Source: Xiphydria camelus (Eukaryota > Arthropoda > Insecta > Hymenoptera > Xiphydriidae). From it: a DNA stretch of 64,000 nt. This document shows, piece after piece, positions 11,971 to 21,546 of this stretch; the first letter of the stretch is position 1, and each line of letters begins with the position of its first letter. The notes under the pieces were generated by a model. That model searched no databases, was not told where the DNA came from, and worked only from the letters and a program-made list of their open reading frames with translations. The DNA is taken from positions 18,780,138-18,844,137 of the forward strand of contig OY783196.1 in NCBI GenBank assembly GCA_963678675.1, in the 5' to 3' direction. The translations under genes and the position numbers were made by a program.

Positions 11971-13306
11971 TAGGGGAGAGTTGCCTATATTGAACCGGTA
12001 CCTAAATTGAACCTCCTGGCTATTTTAAGTAAATGAGCATTTCTACTGATTCCAGAGATTTCAATTTTTATTAAAATCTTAAGCGCTGATTCCAAAAATC
12101 ATGCACTTATTATCATATACATATATACTATATATTGACTATATCTCAAAGGAAATATCAAATATTAATGATTTTATGTACGAGAACATTTGTTTTTCAT
12201 GGAAAATCATCGATATCTCGGCGATCCTTTAAGATTTCCTTAATAAGTGCATGATTTTTAGATTTTGACAAAAATCGAAGTCTCTGAAATCGAACTCTCG
12301 ACCATCCTATCTTGTGTATTTTTTCGCGTTGATTACGAAAATCATCAATATATTGAGGAAATCTCAAAGGAACACCGAGATATCTATGACTCTTTTATGG
12401 AAAAATAATTTTTCCGAACATAAAATCACTGATATCCCACATTTTCTTTGAGATATGGACCTGTAACTATGATTTTCGGAATCAGCATGAAAAAATACAT
12501 CGGATAGGGTGGTCGAGAGATCGATTTCAGAGATTTCAATTTTCGTGAAAAATTAAAAAAAATTTGAGTAAATGCCTTAAGATTTTGACAAAAATCGAAA
12601 TCTCTGGAATCGAACTCTCGACTATCCTATCTTATGTATTTTTTTGCGCTGATTACGAAAATTATAGATATATCGAGGATATTTCAAAGGAAGACCGAAA
12701 TATCGATGATTTTTCGTGAAAAAAATAATTTTCTGGTACATAAAATTACCGATATCTTATATTTCCTTTGAGATATCGTCAATATATATGCCATTTTCGG
12801 AATCAGCGTGAAAAAATACATCGGATAGGGTGGTCGAGAGATCGATTTCAGAGATTTCAATTTTCGCGAAAAATTGAACTCTCGACCATCCTATTTTACG
12901 TATTTTTTCGTGCTGATTACGAAAATTATAGATATATAGAGGATATCTCAAAGGAAGACCGAAATATCGATGATTTTCCGTGAAAAAAAAAATAATTTTC
13001 TAGTAGGTACATGTAATCACCGATATCTTATATTTCCTTTGAGATATCGTCAATATATCTGCCATTTTCGGAATCAGGGTGAAAAAATACATCGAATAGG
13101 GTAGTCGAAAGTTTTATAGAAAAAATTTCAAGGGAGTTAAAAATTCTTATCTCTTATCTTATGTATTTTTGTCGACATACTGACCGGTACTAAGGTTTGA
13201 TAGGATTTGAATTTCTACTGATAGATGACGTGGAAATGCTTACTTACTTAAAATAGTCAGAAGGTTCAATTTAAGTACCGGTTCAATATAGGCAACTCTC
13301 CCCTAT
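11971..13306. mobile_element. 1.34-kb element with terminal inverted repeats and internal palindromic repeats
   Basis: The ends TAGGGGAGAGTTGCCTATAT (11971) and ATATAGGCAACTCTCCCCTA (ending about 13304) begin inverted repeats of about 75-80 bp that include ACCGGTACCTAAATTGAACC. The interior holds diverged units near 12261-12540, 12581-12850 and 12873-13105. Each has CGAACTCTCGACCATCCTAT, then GATTACGAAAAT, then CAAAGGAAGACCGAAATATC, followed by an inverted series (CCTTTGAGATATCG, TTTTCGGAATCAG, GATAGGGTGGTCGAGAG). Each unit is therefore itself a palindrome, and the units are tandemly repeated inside the outer inverted repeat. No transposase is visible. It is most likely a non-autonomous DNA transposon; its family is unknown. 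Confidence 0.8.
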
Positions 13307-13433
13307 TCGGATTACTCGTACCAATGCTAATGACTGAAATCGTTCGGCGCGATTTCTTGAAAGGCGAAATCCACTTTTGACTCTCTCGGCTTGGCCTGAT
13401 GCGCTTAACGAAATATACGATTCAGGACCGAGC

Positions 13434-13720
13434 GACCGTGAGAGAAATAATTGCTAGTATTAATATACATTAGAAAAATGTTTCTTGAATCAAGAACATG
13501 CGATCTTTACAAATTTTTAAGAGTACAGATTCCTTGTCGCAAAATATATATTCTCAATTCAAGGAGCATGACATTCTGTCTGCGAATAAAAAAAAAACTA
13601 TTACTCGAGCCTATTAAATATTTTCTTATATGAAAAAAATCATGGCTTGATCCTGATATTGCATCATGCTTTTGATGAAAGAGAACATTTTCTTAATGCC
13701 GGCAATTATTTCTCTCAGTG
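13434..13720. mobile_element. Fold-back MITE-like element, family J copy 1
   Basis: The left terminus GTGAGAGAAATAATTGCTAG is mirrored by the right terminus GCAATTATTTCTCTCAGTG. Inner arms include GAATCAAGAACATG, with ATCATGCTTTTGATG near the right. A second copy at 36229-36735 is interrupted by another palindrome. The centre carries an A-rich run and no coding sequence. Confidence 0.75.
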
Positions 13721-14385
13721 GAGACTCAACAAAACTTCGCATCGCTTCCCCATCGACATCCGCACTTGTGGACGCAGGAGTGACGGCATGAAATTCGCAC
13801 GCGTACAAACGTTATTATTAGCGAGGCACCGTAGGAAGAAACCGGCCCGTATAAATCTTCGAGATTTTTCCCGCAGCCAGGCGAGTCATGAACAATGCAC
13901 GCGCGATTGCGTTCCAGGGGTTCGACTTCAAGGCCTACCGCAGCGGCGCACGTAGGTCGGCTCGACGCAAAAATTACGCGATCGAACCGCGCACCGATCG
14001 AGATCACGAATGACGGATGGAACGCGTCGCGCGTTATCGCACACGTTGCAGGGATTATTATTCGTCGCGTGAGCAGTACAGACCTCGCTGGGAGCGTCGC
14101 GCAGCGGGGCTGACGTTAGACTCGCGGGCAATTAGCGCCAGCTGAGAATGAGGATAGTCGAAGACAGCCCCACGGTACTCGACCGCGCGTGACTCGACTG
14201 AAAGACGACAAATTGAATCGATTGAAGATAAAAGCACGTCGAATATGTGGAAGTGAATTTATATGGGATATTACGAGAGAAAAAGTTTCGAAGTCTGATA
14301 AGTTTCTTTCTGTGATGACGTCTATAATTGACATTTATTTGCTTCGCGGTAGAAAGTTGACTCTACTTTGTTTGTACATATCTCG
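13721..14385. other. Unannotated sequence
   Basis: No recognised gene or repeat. Overlapping short open frames lie on both strands, and the sequence turns AT-rich towards the adjacent tandem duplication. Confidence 0.45.
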
Positions 14386-14900
14386 TTTAATTAATTGGCT
14401 CGATAAAATAAAGTTGGTTCGAATCAAATCTGGTTTTTAAAATTTATACGTATCGAGAATTCAGGTGGATATCGTAATTCTGTATTGCGACAATTGTATT
14501 TTGACGAAGAAATGGAAAATCTCGTAAGAAATGGATTAAATCCGAAAACATCACGAGGCGAGAATGTTAATTGCACATATTGTAAACATCGCGTTCCGTC
14601 GAGCGTCTTTCATTGTCAGCTCTTCTCGATTAATATTAATAGGCTCGAGAAAATAAAGTTTGTCCAAGTGAAATCAGGTTTTGATAATCTATTCGTGTCA
14701 AGAATCGAGGTGGATATCGTAATTCTGTATTGCGACAATTGTATTTTGACGAAGAAATGGAAAATCTCGTACGAAATGGATTAAATCCGAAAAGGTCACG
14801 ATTTACACGAGTGGGCGGGGAAGTGAAATGTTAATTGCACCATATTGTAAACGTCGCATTCCCATCGTGCGTCCTTCATTGTACGTTCTTCTCGATTTCC
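14386..14900. repeat. Tandem duplication, two units of about 245 bp
   Basis: The segment around AGGTGGATATCGTAATTCTG starts at 14463 and again at 14708, giving an offset of 245 bp. The shared block continues through TTGCGACAATTGTATTTTGA, GAAATGGAAAATCTCGTA and GAAATGGATTAAATCCGAAAA into TTGTAAAC..CGC. Part of the shared block is almost identical, which suggests a fairly recent duplication or conversion. The short open frame in each unit has no recognised product. Confidence 0.85.
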
Positions 14901-16271
14901 TATTTTTGCGGCCGCTCCTCCTCGCATTTCTACAATCTCCGTGTGTACCCGGTTATCTATCTGCACGGTCTAGCGTCACGGCTAATGGCAACCGCAGAAG
15001 GATATTTCCAAATGTCACATGTTATTATAGGAAATTGCGGTTCAACGACGTCACGTTGCCGTCACGCCAAGGCGATGCACTGCGGGTCGCTCGAAAAAGT
15101 CACATCCAACTGAGTCTTTTCGCCGCGAAACGAAAGATTTATGACGCGCGTTCGGCGAGGCGACCAATCAATTCGCATCTGGTTAATAGAGCGTTTTAAT
15201 TAAGCCTCGCCCGACGGTGCGGACTGTAACGCGTCGTAAATCACTCGCGGCGTATGAAAAAGAGTAAAATTCATCGGACCGATCGACGTTTATAGGTGTC
15301 CTTAAAGGGGCTAATTGCGCGAACGTCCACTTCTAGAGCCACGAGCGAACAGGAAATCGTACCGCGTCCGCCCGGTTTTACCGCGGATACCTATACGGTT
15401 ATTTGAGAAGATATCAATTTCGCTCGGACAGGAGCGCCGATAAAAGCACGCGCTCGCGCTCCGCGAACGAGTTGCAATTTTTCACGCGGAGACGGCGCGC
15501 TACCGTGGAGTTCGACGATTCAATCGGAGATCAAAAAGCGCCGCGATTGCTTCCCCTTCCTCCCTCTCGTCGGTCGAGCGGAATCCAGACGGCCACAGCG
15601 GTTCGAAGTATCGAAGTATCGAGCGCCTGCATCGCGAGTGCACCCATCGGCCAGCTGGGCCGTAATTATAACCCACGTCAATTATATATGCACGGGCTCC
15701 ATTATTTTTGCACTTTTGCTGCAAAGCGCGTGCGCGCGCGCGACCCCCACCAAGCGGAGAAAGATCGAACGGGTGCAGACTCGTGCCGCAAGATCAAGGG
15801 GATCTGGTTCTCCGATATATGCGTTTCTCATGCAACGGCCGTGTGTAGAGACACGGCGCCACAACGCACTTGCTTGTGTTGACTCGTATTTACGTGCGGC
15901 TATTATTGCTGCTTATTACCGCGAACCGGAGGAAAAGTTCCAGTCATTTTCTTCCGAGCTTGCTCCCGTTTCGCGAGAACATTGCGATATCTGGACGTTG
16001 CTCTCTGACACGGAAAGAGCGAGCTTTTATGCAGTTCCCGGCAACACCTTCCTGTTGTCTCAGGGTGGTATTTACCCCGGCGAAGTCGATATTCGAATAT
16101 AGATAACAGATTTTACCGACGTCCAACGTCAAAATATGTGGGGCAAATGCCTTTCTAATCTGTTACTCGTAGCGCCGCACTGCGATTAGCTTCAAAAGGG
16201 CTCTCACGGGGCGGACGTTCGATTTAGCGAAGTCATCGCGCGGTCAACGCTACGGAATATTCATAAACAAC
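14901..16271. other. Unannotated GC-rich sequence
   Basis: No supported gene. Plus-strand open frames of about 154-159 codons at 15403-15882 and 15638-16102 overlap each other and minus-strand frames, and show no signal peptide or domain I recognise. Confidence 0.45.
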
Positions 16272-16305
16272 GTACACCGAGAGAACAATTTATTAATAGC
16301 AAACT

Positions 16306-16352
<47 letters not shown>

Positions 16353-16380
16353 TTCAAATACAGCGGAATTAATATTTTTT
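16272..16380. repeat. (AAT)n microsatellite in a possible element remnant
   Basis: An AAT tract of roughly 15 units spans about 16308-16352. It is preceded by TACACCGAGAGAACAATT at 16272, which matches the terminal motif of the fold-back elements elsewhere in the window. A matching right end is not clear, so only the microsatellite is firm. Confidence 0.8.
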
Positions 16381-16592
16381 TACACTGACGGAAAAAAAAT
16401 GGTATTATATACTTAATTAAATCTACGTTTACGGATGGAGGAATGCAGAATTAGTTGCTTGGACTAATAAATTTGGTTATAACGGTAGACTGTACTCCAC
16501 ATTCGAGTCAATTATTAGTCCAAGTAACTAGATCTGCATTTCCTCACTTGTAACGGTCAATTTAGTCAAATTTACTACATTTTTCTCTTATT
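16381..16592. mobile_element. Fold-back MITE-like element, family B copy 2
   Basis: Begins TACACTGACGGAAAAAAAAT and ends in CTACATTTTTCTCTTA. The arms GAATGCAGAATTAGTTGCTT and CAAGTAACTAGATCTGCATT are imperfect inverses around CATTCGAGTCAATTATTAG. It is the reverse orientation of the 10498-10728 copy. No coding potential. Confidence 0.75.
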
Positions 16593-17072
16593 ATAGGACG
16601 AGAAAATGTATATTAATTATTACAATGTTTATTTCATTCAAACAATTTCCTCAAAGGATTTAATTGTGCCAAATAAATATCGTAATAGTTAACGAATCAC
16701 CAAAATTTTTATTTCGCCATATTCGAATAAAAATCTATTAACTATAACTTCTCGACGGGGAAAAATATGGGAAAACGCACGCGTGTAGTGGCGGTTGCGT
16801 TAATATAGGCAGGTTTACGCGTGCGTAATTAGACGCGGCTTGAGCGTAAGTAGTACTTCGACGAGCTCAAATAGACGGGCATTAGTTTACTTCTAGGCAT
16901 TGCTCGCGAGACGCGGCAAAAAATGACCGATCGCGGAGATGCGAACGCTTTCGAGATAGAGCGGTTATGGCGTTTTGTTTTCAAGAAGCGGAGAGCTATA
17001 ACATTTTGCGTAAATACAACACGCGTCGGTATATCGTGGTAATTTAATGGTTCCTTTTGAAATATTCCATTT
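16593..17072. other. Unannotated sequence
   Basis: AT-rich, then mixed, intergenic or intronic sequence. I see no gene, repeat family or regulatory element I can name. Confidence 0.45.
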
Positions 17073-17373
17073 ATGCACAGAAAAAAAAAGAATTAGTTGG
17101 ATCTACTAAAAATTACTTGCGAGGTCGCAAGTAATTATTTATCTAGATCAATTTGATCTTTTTTCATATTAATTGGATATTTCTTCCTTGCAATCCTATT
17201 TCTTCCTTCCTTCCTTCCTTCCTTCCTTCTTTCCTTATACAATTATTTCACATGATTATACGGAAGAGATATTTATTTGACGTATTAAACATTTCATTGA
17301 GATGTAGATAAATAATTACTTGTGACCCCGCAAGTAATTTTCAGTAGATCCAACTAATTATTCTTCTCTATGT
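17073..17373. mobile_element. Fold-back MITE-like element, family A copy 1, with internal (TTCC)n
   Basis: The left arm GAATTAGTTGGATCTACTAA, then AATTACTTGCGAGGTCGCAA, is mirrored by the right arm AATTACTTGTGACCCCGCAA, then CAGTAGATCCAACTAATT. The termini are CACAGAAAAAAAA and TTCTTCTCTATGTG. A (TTCC)n tract at about 17203-17236 has expanded inside this copy and is absent from the others (21291-21546, 33790-34047, 57781-58001). No coding potential. Confidence 0.85.
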
Positions 17374-20037
17374 GGGCGAGGTTATATCTGCTGCACAAAA
17401 TGCAATAATTAATGCTCCTTTCTGAGACGGTCTACTTAGTGGCCTCGAGTAATAGTACGGATGTATTAATTGCTTTTAATCATTCTTGCATAATATGTCT
17501 CTTTTGTGGTAGTTTTTATGAGTACTTTACTTTCATTCTCCAATCTATTCGTTTTGTTAATACAGCAATTTTCTTAAACCGCAGTTCGCGCTCTCCCGGA
17601 AATCGATTAATGTTTTATTTCCAACGAGAAAAATATACTCATAAAATACTGAGAAGTTTCAGAATCACGTTCGTAGCCCGAACTATGTGCCCCTTAGCTG
17701 TTAAATCAAACCTCGCTTGAAATCACCGATTCGTCGGTCCAAAAATAATCGTCGATGCGGAACGGTCATCCATCCATTTTTTAATTCGTAACGATCTCGC
17801 GTCTCGTCCGCCCGGCGCATTGGAAACCGAGTTCTTTCGAGAGATTCGTGAACATTTGGACGAGAAATCGGCAAACCTGTTGACGTAATCTTGCGCCGAA
17901 ATTCGGAGATCGAACGAGTCAGTCATCACCTTTAATTGGAGGATACACGAATTTTTTAGTTTTCACTGCGTGAAAATTTGAACTGCATCGCTTGCATTGA
18001 GAAAGATAATTTGATTAAAATGAAAAAAACTCATCTAGTCAAACGAGTTTAGTTATTCTAACCAAAATACTGGTAAGTTGAACCAATTATCTAATTATTT
18101 GCATGTTTACTTATTCTAACCAGAAAATGGTCAGTCCAATCAAACACAGACGGAGGATCCATATTTCACCAAACGGTTTGGTTACGGTCACCATGATTTT
18201 TATTAAAAATTGACCGGATAATTTTTCTCAATATGCATTCAAAGAAACCGATCGCGGAAGGACGCTAATGCTGCTCTACATTTCTTCGACGTCGCAGTCC
18301 TTGTCGCTTTCCCCCCGGGTAGGTATTAATCATCGCGACCGCACTGCGACTTCTCGCTCAATGCACCGTGTATCCGTTCGACCTTGTTCGTTAAAATGAT
18401 AAGTCACAGGCTCGTCGAGCGCGCGTGCAACGATGCTTTCGATAATTTCACTGCAATCGACCATCGAGCGCGTAATTACGCATTCCCTCGACGGTCGCCC
18501 ACTCGACGGGAGCCGCGACGCGGGATCAAGCGAGCGACCTCCGTTGCACCGGCACGTCCGCGCGATAATGAGAACGAATCACGCGCGCGCGTATGTACGA
18601 ATTCACGGTGAAAGTGCAAAAGCGCCGTTATCGTTGACCCGCCGCCTTGCGCTAATTTGCCGCGTGCATTTTTGTCGGGCACAGTCACGAATTTATTATG
18701 CAGCCGTACAGAGAGCGTCGCACAAAAATTAAGCCGCTTTATCTCTAATGAACGGCGAGCCACGTTCTTTCTCGTTTACACTCTATTCACTATTCATCGC
18801 GAAATAATACCGCGCCCCGAGTTTTTCGAGGGCGGCGACTCGGCGCGGGAAAAAGAATCAATTATCTTCGTCCGTTCGGTGTGGGCCGCGACCGACTTCT
18901 TTTTACTTTCTGGAGAGTCATTCGTCCGTCCGGCGGCGGCTACGCCGAACCTCGAGAGTCTTACGGTAACGGAATTGGTTAACGAGAGTGAAACTCTCTT
19001 ACCATACCTCGCGCGTTCTGTAGTGTCTCTCGAGGGTCAAGGAATCCGCTTGCGCGATTTGCCTCTCTCACTTCAGTTTTAATGAAGAGGGAGGGAGGGA
19101 GGATATCATCGAGCGCTCGATGACTATCTCGACGACGAGAGCACTTATTGGAACCCATTTATGCGAGAAAAAAAGAGAGATCGTTAGAACGCGACTCCAC
19201 GTATATACGCGTTAACGCGTCGCGTACGAAACGCTCGCGTGAAAAAACGAGCCGCCGCCGTGTCACTTGTTTTCAGGACCAGTGTGACTCAATATTTAAT
19301 TACCTCTATGCCCGCTTTTTCCGCGCCGCGGTCGGTCACCGACACCTTTTATTGTTTTCTATCTATTTGTCAACGCGCGCGGTACTCGGCATTGCGTTCG
19401 TACACACTCTCGCGTGTCTCCCTTTCCCCGCCAGCGATCCAACCGAAGTCGAGATCGAGCGAGCAGTCTCGAGGGGCCTCCGCCTCGCCCGAGTCGCGAT
19501 TGGAAGAGTCCCCCGGATCGAACCTAATTACGACGTCGCGTCCCGACGGCATCCGCTGCTTCTTGCCGTACGAAGCGGCGCAGCGGATTATTCATGAAGA
19601 CGCGTTCCGCAGCGCACTCGATCTCTTTGCCGCCGAGAATGCGTTTACCCTCGCGAAGAGCGACGGCCGCCGGTGTTTTTAGTCCAGGAACCCGAGTATC
19701 CGGTGCACCCGTCCCCTCCTACCACAGCCCGATCAAATCCCCAGGTATACGCACTCGTACCTAGTGCAGGACTAATTAATAGCGAGTAATCGTTCGGGGA
19801 AAGCGAGGCAGCGACGACGAGATCACTTACGGACCGGCCCCGCTGTATATAAACCCACGAGCTGGAAGGCTCGACGAACTTTTTTCCCCTCAAATTACTC
19901 CCGGTTTCCAGTGACTCCCCGGAATCTCGCGGGCGCGTGTCTCCGTAAGTCGGAGCGACTTTGCGTTACGATCGGTGCAGGGACGCATTGTGAAATCGAT
20001 AATCGCTCGCGACGAGAGGTTTGCTTCGGAAATTGTT
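17374..20037. other. Unannotated sequence
   Basis: No supported gene. TTATTCTAACCA with related flanks occurs twice about 60 bp apart (near 18052 and 18112), beside a CCAAACGGTTTGG palindrome; these may be a decayed repeat. A TATATAAA string at about 19847-19854 is not followed by a recognisable first exon. Long overlapping open frames at 18384-19682 occur on all frames. Confidence 0.45.
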
Positions 20038-20211
20038 GCATTGAGAGAAAAATGTAGTAAATTTAATTGAACGCCGGTTAGAAATGTTAGACCTACTTGC
20101 TTAGGCTTGTAGTAGGTCGATTTCTCATTATATTGGAATTCTATGTTGAACCTAAAATAGTCCGCTAGTGAACATTTCACTAATTCAAGGTTTAAAATAG
20201 GAGCTTATATA

Positions 20212-21149
20212 CAGTCTGTTTGATAAGAGCGTGTACGGCAAAACTTTGTCCTCGAAACCGTTAGAGGGGAAACTCAAGCTTGTGAGCAGGTAGCGACACC
20301 TTTTCTCTCAGATGCTTTGTACAGAATGCCTCAGTTGTCGTTCGACGTTGATCATAGAATATACATATTCCACCCCATGCCTGCCGCGTACGCATCACGT
20401 TACGAAGCTGTGTTTCTGTGTTCACATCCGAAAGGACCAAAAATGTCGCTCGGAGCGGCTGCTAAGTACATGAAAAAGTCGAAGACATTTGTAAGTACCT
20501 AAGTGGGTGAAATGTTATTCCGACGTAAAAAATGTCGATGACCTCCCGGATCGTGGCTCTGTACGAAAAACAACGAAAAAGGAGGAGAGATTGATTTTAT
20601 GGTTGTTTGAGAAAAATTCTTGTCTAACATTGCGTGGGGGGCAAGCGATTTTGCGTAAAAAGGGTCTAAATGTGTCATGTGATACTATAAGAAGACGTTT
20701 ACTGGCTCATGAAGTGAAATTTCGAAGCACAGTGAAGAAACCACTACTGTCCACAAAACACGTCGAAAAAAGACTCAATTGGGCGAAAGAAAATTTGAAC
20801 CGTGATTGGGAGAACTGGCCGTCGCAGTCACCAGATGCCAATCCCATCGAAAATGTGTGGGCGCTCATGAAGTTGAAGCTCCGAGGGAAGAAGATCTGGA
20901 CCGCCAAGCAGTTCTTTCGACAGATTCGATTGATATGAAGGCCTTTATCTCAAGATTATGCTATACAATTGGTCGAAAGTGTACCTCGAAGATGCCAGGC
21001 AATTATTAATAATTGAGGCGATTGGACATCTTATTAATAATAAAACATCACAGTCTATATCATGTATAGTATGTGTGCATTTTTTTTCAAGTCATTATCC
21101 CAAATAGTTTTTGAGTTTTGTCGCGTACATGCTCTTATCAAACAGACTG
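20212..21149 (+). mobile_element. Tc1-like DNA transposon, internally deleted
   Basis: Terminal inverted repeats of about 36 bp start CAGTCTGTTTGATAAGAGC and end GCTCTTATCAAACAGACTG, flanked on both sides by TA, the target of the Tc1/mariner superfamily. The element is about 0.94 kb, shorter than the usual 1.3-1.7 kb of complete Tc1-like elements, in line with the missing transposase centre. The sister repeat at 54438-54640 lacks the insertion and shows the empty site (GAGCTCAAGTATAGGCTGAG), confirming the element boundaries. Confidence 0.9.
20377..21030 (+). pseudogene. Tc1-like transposase remnant, frameshifted and lacking two catalytic aspartates
   Basis: Translation from ATG 20377 gives a helix-turn-helix-type N-terminus (YEAVFLCSHPKGPKMS, AAAKYMKKSKTFVS). 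A four-base ACCT at about 20497-20500 shifts the frame, and reading resumes as KWVKCYSDVKNVDDLPDRG. The second DNA-binding region runs to LNWAKENLNRDWEN. The next residues are WPSQSPDANPIENVW, the block holding the final Glu of the DDE triad. The segments normally carrying the first and second Asp are missing, a deletion near 20815. Downstream, two in-frame TGA codons interrupt the C-terminus (20936-20938 and about 21012-21014), which still reads LSQDYAIQLVESVPRRCQ. Inactive; mobile only if helped in trans. Confidence 0.9.
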
Positions 21150-21290
21150 TATATAGGCTGAGTAGACCAATGGTAGGTCGAATTGAGTATTAAACGTATC
21201 AAAATAGGGGTAAAATTTCGACTCGAGTCGTTATAATCAAATTTATTAGTTGGATCTACTAATTCTGCATTCCCCCACCCGTAAACATAC

Positions 21291-21546
21291 ACACCGAGAA
21301 AGAGAATTGGTTGAGTCTACTAAAAATTACTTGCGGGGTCGCGAGTCATTATTTATTTAGATGAATCAGATCTTTTTTCGTATTAATTTGATATTTCTTC
21401 CTTGCAATCACATACTATTTCACGCGATTATAAAGAAGAGATATCTAATTATTGTTATTAAAATTTTCATTGATATACAAAAATAATTATTCGCGGCTCC
21501 GCAAGTAATTTTTAGTAGATTCAACAAATTCTTCTTCTCTGTGCAG
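21291..21546. mobile_element. Fold-back MITE-like element, family A copy 2
   Basis: Starts ACACCGAGAAAGAGAATTGG and ends AATTCTTCTTCTCTGTGCAG. The inner arms TCTACTAAAAATTACTTGCG and CGCAAGTAATTTTTAGTAGA are inverses. It abuts and probably truncates the right end of the family B composite ending at 21290. No coding potential. Confidence 0.8.

Larger units (their letters stand above)
20038..21290. mobile_element. Composite nest: family B ends around family C repeat around a Tc1-like element
   Basis: The outermost pieces (20038-20080, starting TTGAGAGAAAAATGTAG near 20041, and about 21222-21290, ending in TCTGCATTCCCCCACCCG) match the termini of family B. Between them lies family C (about 20081-21228), whose uninterrupted copy is at 54438-54640 in inverse orientation. 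Family C is in turn split by the Tc1-like element at 20212-21149. The order of insertion is therefore B, then C, then the Tc1-like element, if B and C are separate units. Confidence 0.65.

Noticed and set aside
19847..19854. TATATAAA string followed by GC-rich sequence
   Set aside because: No initiator-like motif at the expected distance and no credible first exon downstream; similar strings near 10004, 52989 and 63435 were rejected for the same reason.
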